DNA of 64,000 nucleotides from Thysanoteuthis rhombus (GCA_963457665.1 OY735206.1:56630984-56694983), one strand, 5' to 3'; counted from the stretch's first letter, positions 23,871-40,377 are shown. Notes: a model not told the origin generated them from the letters alone. Program-made: numbers and translations.

Positions 23871-25686
23871 TGTGATGAGGGATTGTCAATGTGAAATAAA
23901 AATAAAAGCAACCTTTTAGATAAGGGTTTTTGTATCATCAAATTATAGTTAATTGTTTTGAAGACTAATGATGTGTAAATTACTTTCACTTTGATTTTGA
24001 AATTGGTCCGTCAGAATAATCTTCTTTTCCTTAATTCAAATTTTATGCGACTATTTTCCTTTCGAAATTCTCTTTCTTTTGTTGATATTTCCTTTTCCAT
24101 CCATCTGAACATTATATACGCAGCAAATTTATGATACTTTTATGTTCTAAATCATACACTTCGTTTAATTTTTCATTCAGGACAGTATCACATTTTTCCA
24201 AAATTAATATATCAACTGTGGGCGGACTACACCTTTGCAGTTAATACAATCTATTATTCATTATTGCGGCTCGAGCAACTCTTTATTTTTACGTATATAT
24301 TCTAGATTGATTTATTAGTTAGGGAGGTCAGTTACGTGATGAATATGATGTAAAATTAACAAGATCGATACCGCGTCTCCATACTTTGTTCTTAATTACC
24401 TTAGTTCACACTCCTCCGTTGTGTTACAATGTTGCGTTAAGGAATCAACATTTTATGAGGGAAATAATTTATGTTCATTGTTTGTTTGTCAGTGCCTCAT
24501 CTCCGTTGAAAATACAAGATCGATCGATCTGATATTTAGTTTGTAGACTGAGAAGACTTCAAATTTCAACATAGGCTATTTGAGGGTGACCTCGAACGCC
24601 ATTCAAATTAAATTTCGAAACAATTGCTAATTTTAAAAGTTTTAAAGAAATGATTTTTATATCAATATTTTCCCCAATAATTCTTCTTACAAATGGCACG
24701 AACTTTTCTTCAGATGACATCGATTTTTTCCCAAGGTTGGCCGATCTTTCGGCAGTAAAAGAAATAAGTATCATTGTTATTAGTAATAATGTTTAGAATG
24801 CACACGCACATACACACAGAGCCGTTATCTCCATGGAATCTACTCCCCTCCATTCACTTCTAAAAACAGTGAAATTCCGAAGTGAACCTAAAACTGAATC
24901 CTCCCAGATGATTAGATTTTTTTTCCGTTGTTGACATTTTCATGAAAATAAGTATGGAAAAGAAGTAATGAAAATATCAAAGACTGTTGAGTAATATATG
25001 CGCCAGCATTTATCAGTTACTTTTTGGGATAGCAACTTTTTGGCTAATAGAACAAAAGTACGTAATAATAATGAATGTTAATTGTTCTACTCGTTGAAAT
25101 ACATCGTAATTTACTAGTTTATAAACAAAATATCATTTTTCTACATAATTTTTTTTTTTTTTTATGTATAATTTCTGGTTTATAAGGGCTGGCTTAGTAG
25201 TAAATGGAAGCTTAATTCAGTCCAAAGTTTAAAAGATATTTTCATACACCAGAAACAATCAAGTATATTTAAATTGACATTTTTCTATCACATTGGAATT
25301 GTAGTTGTCAGCAATAGACAATTAACACAGAAACTTAAAAATCATTTCCTATTGTTTCACACTGTATTCACTACCTTCCCATGCACAAAATATCCATTTG
25401 TAAACCCCAAGAGCAAATGCTTTATCCGACGGATTTCATACATGAAAGAAAATGATCTGTGGAAATAATAATTCTTAAATTGTATTTCTTTAGTACATCA
25501 CCAAGTCTATAGCCACTGACGAAAAAAAATCTATTTTACACACAATTAATAATTTTCCGTCATATTATTTTCCTTTGTCTATGCTGTAGATTGACCACTT
25601 TTTCATCAATCAAATTGAACATACATTATACAATTCTAATTCCCAATCAAAATTCAGGTAAAAACTGTGTCAGGCGACGGACATTG

Positions 25687-25687
<1 letters not shown>
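23871..25687. other. Unassigned AT-rich DNA
   Basis: No gene or repeat family recognised. A 71-codon minus-strand frame at 24559-24774 has mixed composition but no splice context or domain. Confidence 0.45.
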
Positions 25688-25749
<62 letters not shown>

Positions 25750-26170
25750 TCTAACATCCGTCGTTAAACATAGACCTTTCCCGGGATTCGCTACAATTCT
25801 CTATCATGGGCGTTGCAGAGCCAGTATTTCCTAAATTTGTCTAGTCTTGTGTTCCGTCGGCCTTGTTTTCTCGTGTGATCTCTGGAGATCCATGTCGTGA
25901 GTCGTGATGTCCATCGGTTGTATTCCATTCTTGCAACATGGCCAGCCCATTTGAGTTTTTTAATAGTTTTGTATGATTTATCGGACTCCCGTTTTCTTCC
26001 TTGTATACTGTGCTGTCTTTTGATCTCTCCAAGTAAGGTTGAGCATGATTCTCTCATGCACACGTTGCATACTTCTCAATTTGCAGGTCTGCCTTTTGCT
26101 TAGGTTACATCTTCCAGCTCCTTAAGTGACTATCGGGAGAATGCATTGGTTGTATACTCTTCTTTTTAGG
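25688..26170 (-). pseudogene. RTE-type LINE 3' fragment, copy 5, with long (ATG)n tail
   Basis: Minus-strand translation gives MRESCSTLLGEIKRQH near 26060, then GRKRESDKSYKTIKKLKWAGHVARM, NRWTSRLTTWISRDHTR and FRKYWLCNAHD down to about 25795. The final coding residues pass into plus-strand (ATC)n at 25688-25746, that is (ATG)n on the element strand, about 58 bp. The frame is open for some 90 codons, but upstream parts are shifted and no catalytic RT core is present. Confidence 0.87.
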
Positions 26171-26199
26171 ATTATTTCGTGTGAAGAAATTATAATAAA

Positions 26200-27100
26200 A
26201 AAGCTGGGAGAATTTTTCAAGAAGCATGTAGTGAAAGAATGGAAAGAGATAAAGGTGAGAAAATGTATGTTAAAACGAATAAAAAGATTGAAAAAGAGAA
26301 ATTAGGGGAAAAGGAAATAACCATTGAAGGAAAAAGCACAAAGAAGAAAAACGAGTGAAATTTAAATCAGAAAAACAAAAGGGAAACGAAGTGAGCAGTA
26401 TTTCATGAAAAAAAAACACGGATAATGTCAAGTTCTATTATATAGTTATATAGTTCCCACGACAAAGGAACTGGTCGAAAAAAACTCTTTGCATACTAGT
26501 GAGGATGCTTCATCACAGAAAATCTATGGTAAACATCACCCACTTTGAAGGAAGAAGGGAAATGAAGGAAGAAAGATAGGGAAAAAACTGAAGGACGGAA
26601 AGTTGGAGTGAAAAAAGAAGGAAGGAAAGAAGGGAAGGGGATGAGGAAGGAGCCAGGGAAGAAACAAAATGATAGAGTGAGAGGAGTAGGCAATAATAAT
26701 GAAGGAAAGATAAGAGAATGGTACGAGCGGAGTAGAGGAAAGGGAGGAAGGAAAATTACAGAGAAGGGTGGATTAGGAAGAAAAAGAAAACAGGGAGGAA
26801 GGAAAGATAAAAGAAAGGAAGGAAAGCGGGGAGGATTGGAGAAAGGAAGGAAGGGAGGGAGGAAAGAAAAAAAAGGAAGGAAACTGAATGACGCTAAATG
26901 AGTGGCAGGACGGAGCACAATGAACGGATGCAGGCAAGCCGAGAAAAAAGAAATGAAAAAAAAAAAAAAATGCTCTATAACAAGAGCAAGTACGAGATGT
27001 GTCGAAGCGAAAATTTCAACGAAGGAAAAAAACTTTAAAAAAAAAATGTCCGTCTAACATTGAAGAATTGTAACGAGATGCAATATCGGCAAACAACGTG
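26200..27100. repeat. Purine-rich low-complexity block (plus strand)
   Basis: GGAAGGAA, GAAAAAG and GGGAGG motifs dominate, with few pyrimidines for several hundred bases. Open frames on both strands (Lys/Glu/Gly/Arg on plus, Phe/Pro/Ser/Leu on minus) result from this composition. Confidence 0.85.
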
Positions 27101-27654
27101 AAGAATTCGACGGAGATAAGAGAACAAAAGAAGTTGATCGTTTGACAAAAGTCTCGCCGCCGTTAAATGGGTAGTGAAAACCTAATCATTTTTTAATTGA
27201 CGCTGCGTGCAAGAGTCACGCAGTGAACGAGAGAAAACAAAACAAAGCACATGGGCGAGAGAAGAAAGAAAAACAGGGCAAAAAATAGAACTGACGGAAT
27301 TCCAGATTAATATTTAAGACGAAAAACAAATTGGCGTAAAGGATGAACAAAATCTTTTTAAGTGAAAATTTGATCCGCGAGGCTCCGTTTGGTAACTTGG
27401 AATCACACGAATAAATAGCAAGTTTGTGCTCGAGACTGGATTTTGGCACATCAATTCTTAATCAGCTATTATTGATATTTAATTTCGTGACTTGGTGGAA
27501 TCGTGGATTTCATACGAATAACAAACATCCAATCGCTGGACTTGTTGTAGTTATCATTTTAATTTGATCGTAATATTCAATAGATAGATTGGTTGACAAT
27601 ACTGATATCTATACTACTTCTCTATCCCTCTTTCCCTCCTCCCTCTCTCTCTAT

Positions 27655-27655
<1 letters not shown>
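27101..27655. other. Slightly CpG-richer unassigned DNA with a small hairpin
   Basis: CTGCGTG and CACGCAG at 27203-27223 form a 7-bp stem with a 7-base loop. No gene recognised. Confidence 0.4.

Positions 27656-27711
<56 letters not shown>
27656..27711. repeat. Compound (CA)n(TA)n
   Basis: A CT-rich lead from about 27621 passes to (CA)n and then (TA)n. Confidence 0.96.
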
Positions 27712-27712
<1 letters not shown>

Positions 27713-28055
27713 TGATTTCCACAGCTGTAGCTACACAAGATGTCAGACCTTTCCGCTGAAGACAAAGCTTTTTCGCTTCGAAAGAAACATGTTCGGATTA
27801 ACTCAATGTAAACAAACAAATCCATGTATACTACACACTCCAGCCGTGTCTCGACGTTTTACAGTACAGTGATTCATATGTATACAAGCACAGATGTACA
27901 GCACTTTCCTTAACATAGTTTTTACCGTCTATTTTGAAGTAGTTTCCTTAGAAATGTATAGCCTGATCTTTCAAAGTGCAACTCGCGAAGGATCGCCATA
28001 AAGAGGCGAATGTCTTCACTGCATCCTATTCTCACATTATTTGCTGTTCAAACTG

Positions 28056-28056
<1 letters not shown>

Positions 28057-28129
<73 letters not shown>
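28057..28129. repeat. (TAA)n trinucleotide array
   Basis: About 73 bp of uninterrupted TAA. No LINE end recognised next to it. Confidence 0.97.
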
Positions 28130-28130
<1 letters not shown>

Positions 28131-28689
28131 GAACATGATATAAGTTTTGTTTAACTGTTAAACGTGGACAGAAAAAGACCACCATTATTTTGCCGCGTGA
28201 GAAAAAATCTCATGGCGAAGCATGGTTTCCTATTCCTCTTTTGACTTTAGGCTCAGCACAAAAAACTAATTGTCCCATTGTACGTCCTATAAATACATTA
28301 GTTATGAATGTGAAATTACATGTAATTAGTATGTGAATTCCATTTAAGATTCAAAAAGTCTTGTATTTTATTCATTCTCTACCCTTTCAAAGAAATCCTG
28401 CTGAAAACGCTGAAAACACTGATTTTCTTCTAATGTCCTCAGAAATATTGCCAAACCCGATGAGGACTGAAATGGGTAACCACTTTTGCAAACAAGGTAC
28501 TGAAAGCATCTAGCGCTGGACAAAACAATACTTATTATATAAATAAAGGTCCGATACACCAGTCGAAATAGCGTTATTATTTGCTCTTCGATATTTTGGT
28601 GTTTCATTGAGTTTTTCTAGCCTTATATAGAATTCTTGAGAAAACGACAGTATAGGTAGGTATATTCCTGAGAACAATTCTATAGCTAT

Positions 28690-29160
28690 CATTCACCATG
28701 GGTGTCTGCCGTCTGTTGTGGCTTCTTTCTCATTGGATAACTCAGTTTTTCCTGATTACATTTCGATGAAATTTCGTATGTAGACTCGGGAAGAGATTCA
28801 ACCGGTGTGGTGGTAGTTGAGGGCCAATTTGATTATCGCTTTACATTTCATAAGCAAAAATGTTTTGGTTTAGATTTTGACTAATTCCTCGGTTCCAGCC
28901 GATTTTTCTAATAAAGAAAACCCCAGCGATTGGAAAATGGTGAATTACGGTTCATCCGATTATTTGTTTACATTTTATATGTGAATACCAAAATAACCAA
29001 TAAAAATGTCAACATTCAGAAAATACTGGATTTTGGAACTGCTGAACCGAATCGAATGAAACTTGTTACTTGTTACAAATCTTCATTGGAACCTGAGTAT
29101 TGAAGAGTTTTACGAATGGAGAAATCGGCCATCTTCGATTCCACTGTTCAAATAAACAGC
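28690..29160. repeat. Candidate interspersed repeat with GATGAAATTT-type motifs
   Basis: The stretch contains TTTCGATGAAATTTCGTATG near 28764 and CTGAACCGAATCGAATGAAAC near 29041. Such motifs are typical of widespread invertebrate interspersed repeats of unclear class, but I see no second copy in the window. The identification is tentative. Confidence 0.25.
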
Positions 29161-29321
29161 TAATTGCCCCCTGCCCATTTCTTTCCTCGCCTCTTTATTT
29201 CAACCAATTTCTGTCTGGTGCATTATGATGGTGCATTCTGTTATTGATCTCAATTAAAACCCTCTCATGTAATGATTGCATTCTTTCTTTGTGATAATTG
29301 CTGAAGTGTACATGTACTCCA

Positions 29322-29415
29322 TGTCTACAGTCTGCGTTAAACACGTTCTTTTTCTACAGTCTGTGTTAAATACGTTTTTTTTTCATTGTCTGGATTAAAC
29401 GTGTTCTTTTTTTTT
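29322..29415. repeat. Short tandem repeat, three 29-bp units
   Basis: GTCTG anchors at 29330, 29359 and 29388 are exactly 29 bp apart. Each is followed by a TTAAA-ACGTTCTTTT-like segment. The third unit is more diverged. Confidence 0.8.
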
Positions 29416-30848
29416 CGATACGGTATACAGGCATGTTTGTTAGACTTGATGATTACTTCTTTAGGTTAAATAAATTACTTTCGTAAGATAATTCACCCCC
29501 ACAAAAGTTCTCTGTTTTTCATGTTGCAACATCAATTACTGAAGTCAAACCCTTCAAAAGACATTTTCAACCAGCTTGATTGGTCTAATCGGGGTGTCTA
29601 GCATATGAAAACGGGCCATCGATTGAAAAAGCATTAAATGATTTTCTGTCAATCTTTTTGTACTGAATCTTTCTCGGCCTGATGATGGATGGAACCTAAA
29701 ACGAGCTTTCATAATTCCCAGATGAATATCATATTAAATCAGATTCAGTATTAAAAACAACTAGCTTTACCTATAAAACTCGACATAATTTATCGTATCT
29801 AGAAAGTTTATTCATGGCAATGTTTTACACAACGACCTCGGGGCTACTTCGTTTATTCCGAGAAGAAGCTGATGCCTCAAAGTATGTAAGCCTGGATATT
29901 AAATCAAGTTGTGTTTTCTTCTTCTCAGCAACTATGAATTCAATCGGTAGAGTTGATATAGGATCAAATTTTAACAGCTATTTCATCTTGGTAAATCAAA
30001 GCATATCAACTGTTCTCTGTGATTATTCGGCAGTTATATTTTTTTCAACCAGCTGCCTTTCGTATGTTTGTTTGTTTTCTGCCAATATCAATATGTATTG
30101 GGAGTGCGTTTAACGATGGTAATTCTGATAGTATTTATAGATGCCAGATTGTATCTCGTGTTATCTGTTGTCTTATCGTATTGGCATAATCCTGACTGTC
30201 GAAATCTTGTATTTGTATCCTTTTTTTTCTCTGGTTGCACAAAGTGATGAATGACTTTTGATTATACAAACCGTAAGTCCAATCCACTAATATCTCACTA
30301 ACGAATCTACTGACGTCTGACTCTTATGTACAATGATGTTGACTTCTGCTCTCAGAAGAGATGCTCTAACGATATGACCTTACACAAAGACGAACCACTA
30401 AGATCATGGCGGGACTTGGCTCTCCGCTTGATAAAAAATGATATTTTTTTGAAGACTGGCTCGAAAAAGTGGTCAATGCTATTAAAAGCTTGAAATAAGC
30501 CATATAGTGCATACCATTTGTTTCTCTTTAGTTTAGTAATCAAAAGGTTTATAATCGGTGGGAATCGATACATTAATTTTATTTTGTTTTTTAAGACCCT
30601 ACCCCAGTGTCAGGGGTTAAGATAAGGGTCAGAATTTTCATTTTCGTGATGGAGAGTAGCTAGGACCCATTTGGGTCTTTTTGATGGGAAAAAGAAAATA
30701 CAACTCGATATTTTTTCTCCGTAGGCTTCCGTACTCTAAAATAATGGGTGTTGGCTTTTAATGGGAACTAACTAAAAAGAGCCCCGATCTTTGGCACCAG
30801 TCTGAAGCATGCAGCTATCTCAACGATGTGGCGTTCACCTCAGGTGAA

Positions 30849-30890
<42 letters not shown>

Positions 30891-31200
30891 CAACATTCCG
30901 GAAAAAATAAACATTTGAATATTTACGTTACCATAAAATTGTTTTTGCAATGCACAGTTTTGATTTGAGAATGAAAAAATAATATATTTAAAAACAGTTA
31001 TTGCACTGCGGACTCTTTTTTTTACGGACTTGGGACTTGATTCACAATCACCTGCGCCTTCAGGCAATCTGACGCCATGTTATCGTGACAACTCCGCTAT
31101 CTGGGAATTTCATAATTTGATGGCTTACGACAGGGGAATTACTTGGATAAGCGTTGTAAGAATAGGAGACAAAAATGAAACGGAAGGAAGGAATTCTTCA
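29416..31200. other. Unassigned AT-rich DNA
   Basis: Contains (TA)n at 30851-30886. No gene supported; a 99-codon plus-strand frame at 29814-30113 has no recognisable feature. Confidence 0.5.
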
Positions 31201-31567
31201 AACCCTAAATAATACCGGTTCTTATAAGTTGAAGGAAAATATGCAACACAGACTGACAGTTATGCAGCCGCGCCGGGAAAACGCGCATAGAACTCTTCAG
31301 GTTTTGAAGGAGAAGAAATAAATAAGGATTGCGGGTAAATCAATGGAGGCTGGAATCGGGGAAGATGAAGAATAAGAATTCGGGAGGCAAGTGAAGCATG
31401 AAAATGTAAAGTTAATATCGACGAATGGAGAGCAGAGTCTGCAAAAAGGAAGTCGACAGAGTATTAAATGCACGAAAAGAAAAAATCCAAATTGGAATAT
31501 AAAAAATGAACAAAGGAAAGGAACAAGAGAGAGAGAAAGAGAGGGGAAGAGAGAGAGAGAAGGGTAA

Positions 31568-31600
<33 letters not shown>

Positions 31601-32116
31601 CACAGATGGGGGAGTGAAAGGAATGTTACTGAAGCAAGAGAGAAAGAGTGGAGAACATCAACTTAAGGGAGAAAATGAGTTTTTTGGTTAAAGATAATAT
31701 GATTGAAAAAAGAAATCCCGGTGAATGCTACAAATGTAGAAAACAATCACTTTGGAAAGCTGAATAATTAACTAGATAAGGAAAAGAGAAAGTATGAAAG
31801 AAAGGTGTATACAAGATGCCTTAGGTAGACAATATAGGAAAAAACGTATGGACAGAGGATAATTCACAGAGAAGTTACTAGCAAGGTATAATTATACGTT
31901 TATCCAAGGATGTTTTATAGAGAGAGAGACAGAGACAGAGATAAACAGAGAGAGTGTGTGAGTGTGAGTGTGTGTGTGCGTGTGTATAGGAATATGTGAC
32001 AGTCTGAAAGGGACAGGAGAAGGAAACAGATTTTTCAGAAGAGGCGAAAGAAGGTATGGACAACATAAAAGGATATAAATGCTGAAGGGTTATAGGATAA
32101 ACTCAAACATTATATA
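31201..32116. repeat. Purine-rich block with (GA)n and (TG)n tracts
   Basis: The plus strand is purine-rich, with GA-rich tracts at about 31526-31601 and 31918-31955 followed by TG-rich sequence to 31987. Confidence 0.8.
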
Positions 32117-32168
<52 letters not shown>

Positions 32169-32232
32169 AGAGAGAGAGAGAGCGCAAGAGAGAGAAAGAG
32201 AGAAAGAGAAAAAGAGAGAGAGAGGGAGAGAG
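32117..32232. repeat. Compound (TA)n(GA)n
   Basis: TA to about 32166 then imperfect GA/GAAA to 32232. Confidence 0.96.
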
Positions 32233-32592
32233 ATGTATACATCATGATATTACTAAACAAACTACATGTAGTATAACGCTGCCGAAAAAATTACCGAATA
32301 CAATTATATATTCAAATAATAGCTTAAAGGGAAAAGGTGTTTGATGGAAACTGCTAGGGGCCCCTGTTAATATGACTGTCTTTTTTTAATCCCTGAAACG
32401 GTTACATTGTAAACAATTGATGATTTGAACTAATGAAATTCACACATGGTATCATAATTTGTTATTTGTGTGAAACATGATGAGAATCTGACTAAAGTAG
32501 CATAAATTGTATAAACAGATATTGGGATATAATTGACTGAAATGACTTAATCTAAAAGAATATTTTTAGTGTTGAAAGCTATTTATCATTTT

Positions 32593-32596
<4 letters not shown>

Positions 32597-32671
<75 letters not shown>
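32597..32671. repeat. (TA)n microsatellite
   Basis: A 75-bp TA array with one TCTA interruption near 32631. Confidence 0.97.
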
Positions 32672-32674
<3 letters not shown>

Positions 32675-33192
32675 CCTGTATAGGTAGTTGTTTAAAGGAC
32701 ACAAATGTCTTAAAGAAGTTCTCCATTTTACAAAAATACTGTATTTACTCACGTATATGTTGACATCAATGTTTACATGCAAATTAAGGCAGTATCTGGT
32801 TGGTGGATCTCAAAAGGTGTCACATCCGATAATCTATTGATTCTCTTGAATATAAGGCTCGATAAAGAAATTCAGTATTCAAGTCTTTTTAATCAGAAGT
32901 TTGTTTAAAACATTAAAAGTGAGGGTAATCCGATATCATACTTTGTATCTACTTTTCAGCAATTTTCGACTCGCGTGATACAGGCCCCAAAGTAATTCAA
33001 TTACATTTCAACTGCCGAATTCCGCTATCAACTTCACAGCAGGTTGGTTAATTCATTAGTTTAATTGTTTTCTTTTTTTCATTCTATCTCATTCATCCAA
33101 TAGAAAGCAGTTTCATCAAAAGGTACCAATATATCTGGTGAACACGAAAAGTATAAACTTTCGCTAATGAATGTACTATAACATTGTTTACT

Positions 33193-33423
33193 TCACATGA
33201 AGCTTTTTTTTGTCACTTGAAATTTGTCGCACCAACGTGTGTAGTGTTTCAAATGAGAAAGTCGGTGGGGATACTGCTTTTCCAGAGCACGTTTTTCAAT
33301 TGCACCGTCTTTTATTTCAAGTGATAAAAGTCGAATCTCATTTAAATTTATTGGTATTTCTTTTAAAAAGTATCGCAATCGCCTGGCCTTGAAAGAATTT
33401 GCTGTGACCATCACTTTACTCGA
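33193..33423 (-). CDS. Candidate terminal exon (uncertain, unassigned)
   Basis: On the minus strand an acceptor-like pyrimidine-containing run ending in GGGATTTCAG precedes 33423. From there the frame stays open for 76 codons to a TGA at about 33193. The predicted peptide is basic, with ARRLRYFLKE and CDKFQ among its residues and with Trp, Tyr and His, unlike the Phe/Ile/Lys noise elsewhere. No domain is recognised and no clear AATAAA is seen in the next 150 bases. It could be chance or a relic. Confidence 0.15.
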   Translation of the reverse strand, partial: SSKVMVTANSFKARRLRYFLKEIPINLNEIRLLSLEIKDGAIEKRALEKQYPHRLSHLKHYTRWCDKFQVTKKSFM

Positions 33424-33429
33424 CTGAAA

Positions 33430-33795
33430 TCCCAATAGGAGACCAGATAGTATTCGCGATTGAAGATTCTATCATTCCCCTGACTTTTGATATTGGAATA
33501 TTTCAAAATGACGTCATTGGTCAGACCTGAGAAGCATCGAGCATTTGGGAAAGATAAGTCGTAGTGTTGTACAAGAGAGGAAGAAACAACGAAGTGTTTT
33601 TCTTCCCATTGTTATTCTGTTAGTACATAAAATAAGGTTTGTGTCCACATATACTTATGTATACCTGTTCTCGCTTCACTAAAGTTTACTTAGTCTAGTA
33701 TCAAGTCATCATCAACAGCAATGAAAGTGAGATAGAATTCAAAACACAATGGTAAACAACTTTAACACAGGCGCACACATGCACAGAGACACGAG
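33430..33795. other. Unassigned AT-rich DNA
   Basis: Nothing recognised. Confidence 0.5.
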
Positions 33796-33812
33796 CACAC
33801 ACACACACATAC

Positions 33813-33862
<50 letters not shown>

Positions 33863-33864
33863 AT

Positions 33865-33901
<37 letters not shown>

Positions 33902-33907
33902 TATATC
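33796..33907. repeat. Compound (CA)n(TA)n(GA)n
   Basis: CA to about 33809, TA to about 33854, a TATG bridge, then GA to about 33899. Confidence 0.97.
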
Positions 33908-34036
33908 TTAATACCAATCCTAGCACTTAGTTTCCACTGCTTCCTTGATGGTCGTCATTCTCACGAACACAACTGCTCACAAGAGGTAAAGGAAAATATC
34001 AACACTACGTTCGGTTTGTGTGCACTGTTCAATTTC

Positions 34037-34082
34037 TTTGAACCACACACACACACACACACATATATGTGTGTGGTTCAAA
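34037..34082. repeat. Perfect-armed palindrome built on (CA)n/(TG)n
   Basis: TTTGAACCACACACA at 34037-34051 is exactly complementary to TGTGTGTGGTTCAAA at 34068-34082, enclosing a short (CA)n and TATA centre. The arms extend beyond the dinucleotide repeat into TTTGAAC/GTTCAAA, which shows a true inverted repeat and not just adjoining CA and TG tracts. Confidence 0.9.
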
Positions 34083-35148
34083 TATGAGTGTGTGTGTATG
34101 AGAGAGAAAGAGAGAGAGGGAGAGAGAATTCAATGGGACAGAGTGGATGAACGGGTGTTGATTGTATCAACTAGAATTTGTGGGTTTTTTTCCCCCATCG
34201 GGTTTTCCTTAGTTGATCTCCTATGTGTCATTAACCAAAGCAGTTATATTCACCAGATATCTATCGAGTTGGGCCAATCCTTTTTACTACTCAGTTGTCA
34301 CTGGAGTCAAAAGTGGTTGTCGTGGAGTCGAAAAGAATCTAGTATACTGTTAGATGCTACATTTGGTGTGGCTATGGTAGTAGTATTCGAAAGGAAAACT
34401 CTGTTCAGTCTCCAAAGCCTTTACATCTGTGACTTGTTCGAATCTATTCAAAATTAAGATTCGAACGATTATGTTTTGCACAGGAATTTCTATAGATAGA
34501 GTATTATAGATTTATATAAATTGAGAAAGACAGAGAGAGGTAGAGAAATGTTGATCGGTAGACAGACTTGAAGAAAGTGGGGAAATACCGGTTTTAATCA
34601 TTTTGGAAAGAAATGACGGGGATTAGGATAATCAAAAAGAATAGAAATAGTACAGAAAACAGAAGTTTTCAATGAGAAGGAAGAAGTGAAGGTGGCAGTT
34701 AGGGAGAAAGTGTATAGAGTAAGACATTGACATTGTGCCTTGATAAAATGAAAGTGTTAAGGAATGAGGTCTTAAGCTAAAAAAGAAGAGATACGACGAA
34801 AAAATGGGAAATCATGGAAAAACTTTTTAAAGAAGAAGAGGGCTTAAATAATAACAAAAATGCATCACATAAAAAGATAAAGTGATAGAAAATGGGATAA
34901 ACCTAAGATGTAATTGAAAATATTGTGTGAGACATGGAAAGACCGTTTGTGAATTCGAAATTTTCGCTCTATAGTTTTCGATATATGATAAACATCCCAC
35001 CAGATATTAAGCTAGGGAGAAGATTATGTTGGAAAAAATTTGTAGTACACGATATATATTCTTTTCATCATTTGGTAATGGAGTCATGAATCTGCACACT
35101 CACATGTATACATTAGAAATTAATATATGATCTGACAGAATTATTATA
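34083..35148. other. Unassigned, partly purine-rich DNA
   Basis: GA-rich from about 34097 to 34125 and generally purine-rich from 34490 to 34930. A 145-codon plus-strand frame at 34020-34457 begins in the CA palindrome and has no recognisable domain. Confidence 0.5.
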
Positions 35149-35543
35149 AATTGCGTTATGTTATATTGGGATTCTTATTTGAAGTGATCTCCTGTCATTA
35201 CAAAGTTGGTGTATCACTTGGCCTACATAAAGTAAAATGTGATAAACAATTAAAGAAAATGGTTCTACTACAGGAGTCGAACTTGCGACCGATACGATAG
35301 TTGCTTCAATGTAGCTCTGCTCTTACCATTGAGCATTGCATCACCGGTGGTTGTCTAGCTAAATGGTTAAAGCAACGCAATGTTGAATGGGTCACCCAAT
35401 TGGTCACACATCTGATTTCCAATAGCAGCCCAATTTTCTTTAATTGCCTATTCTATTTACGTTGTCCAGGCCAAATGATACATTCACTGTGTAATGAGGG
35501 GAGATCATTTCAAATAAGAGTCCCAATATAATATAATGCATTT
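35149..35543. repeat. Fold-back element with both arms and tRNA-like centre (copy C)
   Basis: The left arm (about 35149-35262) and right arm (about 35429-35543) are inverted repeats, by eye close to four-fifths identical over about 115 bp. Shared arm landmarks, written in left-arm orientation, are TTATATTGGGA, TCTTATTTGAA, TGATCTCC, TCATTACA, TGTATCA-TTGGCCT and CAATTAAAGAAAAT. The 166-bp centre carries a minus-strand tRNA-like segment (separate entry). The right arm abuts (TA)n at 35551. It has no coding capacity. The structure suits a fold-back or MITE-like element, or two SINE-like copies inserted head to head. Confidence 0.72.
35264..35345 (-). repeat. tRNA-like segment with A and B boxes inside fold-back element
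   Basis: The minus strand reads ATGCTCAATGGTAAGAGC, which fits an RNA polymerase III A box. Starting 53 bases further on is AGTTCGACTCC, a full match to the box B consensus. I could not pair a convincing acceptor stem, so it is better read as a tRNA-derived SINE head than as a tRNA gene. A second A-box-like TAGCTAAATGG lies on the plus strand at about 35358, pointing the other way. Confidence 0.6.
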
Positions 35544-35547
35544 CCTA

Positions 35548-35550
<3 letters not shown>

Positions 35551-35622
<72 letters not shown>
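35551..35622. repeat. Compound (TA)n(GA)n
   Basis: TA to 35591 then GA to 35622, then purine-rich sequence to about 35900. Confidence 0.97.
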
Positions 35623-39650
<4,028 letters not shown>

Positions 39651-39745
39651 TGCGCATAGTCCCTTCACATTTCTTATTTCCGTTCTCCTCATATACCCCT
39701 CTGTAATTTTCATGCTATTCGCCTTCTCTCTTATGTCCCTGCAGA

Positions 39746-39776
<31 letters not shown>

Positions 39777-39836
39777 GTTTTCTTTTTTCTTTAATTCTTT
39801 CTCTAATTTATTCTCTGAACTTATATCTTCTCTCAC

Positions 39837-39930
<94 letters not shown>

Positions 39931-40377
39931 CTTTCTTTCTCCCAATATATGTCTATCATATTTTAGTATATATTATCATTAATTTGGTTCCTTTTTTTTC
40001 TCTTCCGCACTTTTTTTTACTTTTGGGGCTAACTTTTCGTTTACTCTTTCCCTGAGAGAAAGGTACACGCATGCGCAGAGATTTTGAGCATAAGACGTCT
40101 TTTCGTTCTTTGTCGAGCATTTCCTGTCTGTCTGCTCTTTGCTTTTTGCTTCTTTTTATTTTATCGCCTTTTCTTTGAATAACTCTTTCACTGTTTTGTT
40201 CTCATTCTTTTAAAATGTCTGCCAAAGAAGATACGAGGATAGATATATAAATTTGAGTATTTTAGTTCGTGCATTTGAAAGTGTTAACAAATCGTGCGCA
40301 TCTACTGGTGTCTAGGGATGTGAGAATCTTCCTCACTTTCACTCTCTCCTACTCTCTTGCTATCCCCCCTCTCTCTC

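Noticed and set aside
26496..26918. Minus-strand Pro/Phe/Ser-rich frame, 140 codons
   Set aside because: GGAAGGAA low complexity on the opposite strand explains it; the plus strand is open as well with Lys/Gly/Arg.
28368..28607. 79-codon minus-strand frame ending in a TAA that overlaps AATAAA
   Set aside because: Overlap of a stop with AATAAA is common in AT-rich DNA; no upstream acceptor or conserved motif was found.
29814..30113. 99-codon plus-strand frame
   Set aside because: Unremarkable composition, no signal peptide, splice pairing or domain.
34020..34457. 145-codon plus-strand open frame
   Set aside because: Begins in a (CA)n palindrome and passes through (GA)n; the rest has no recognisable motif.
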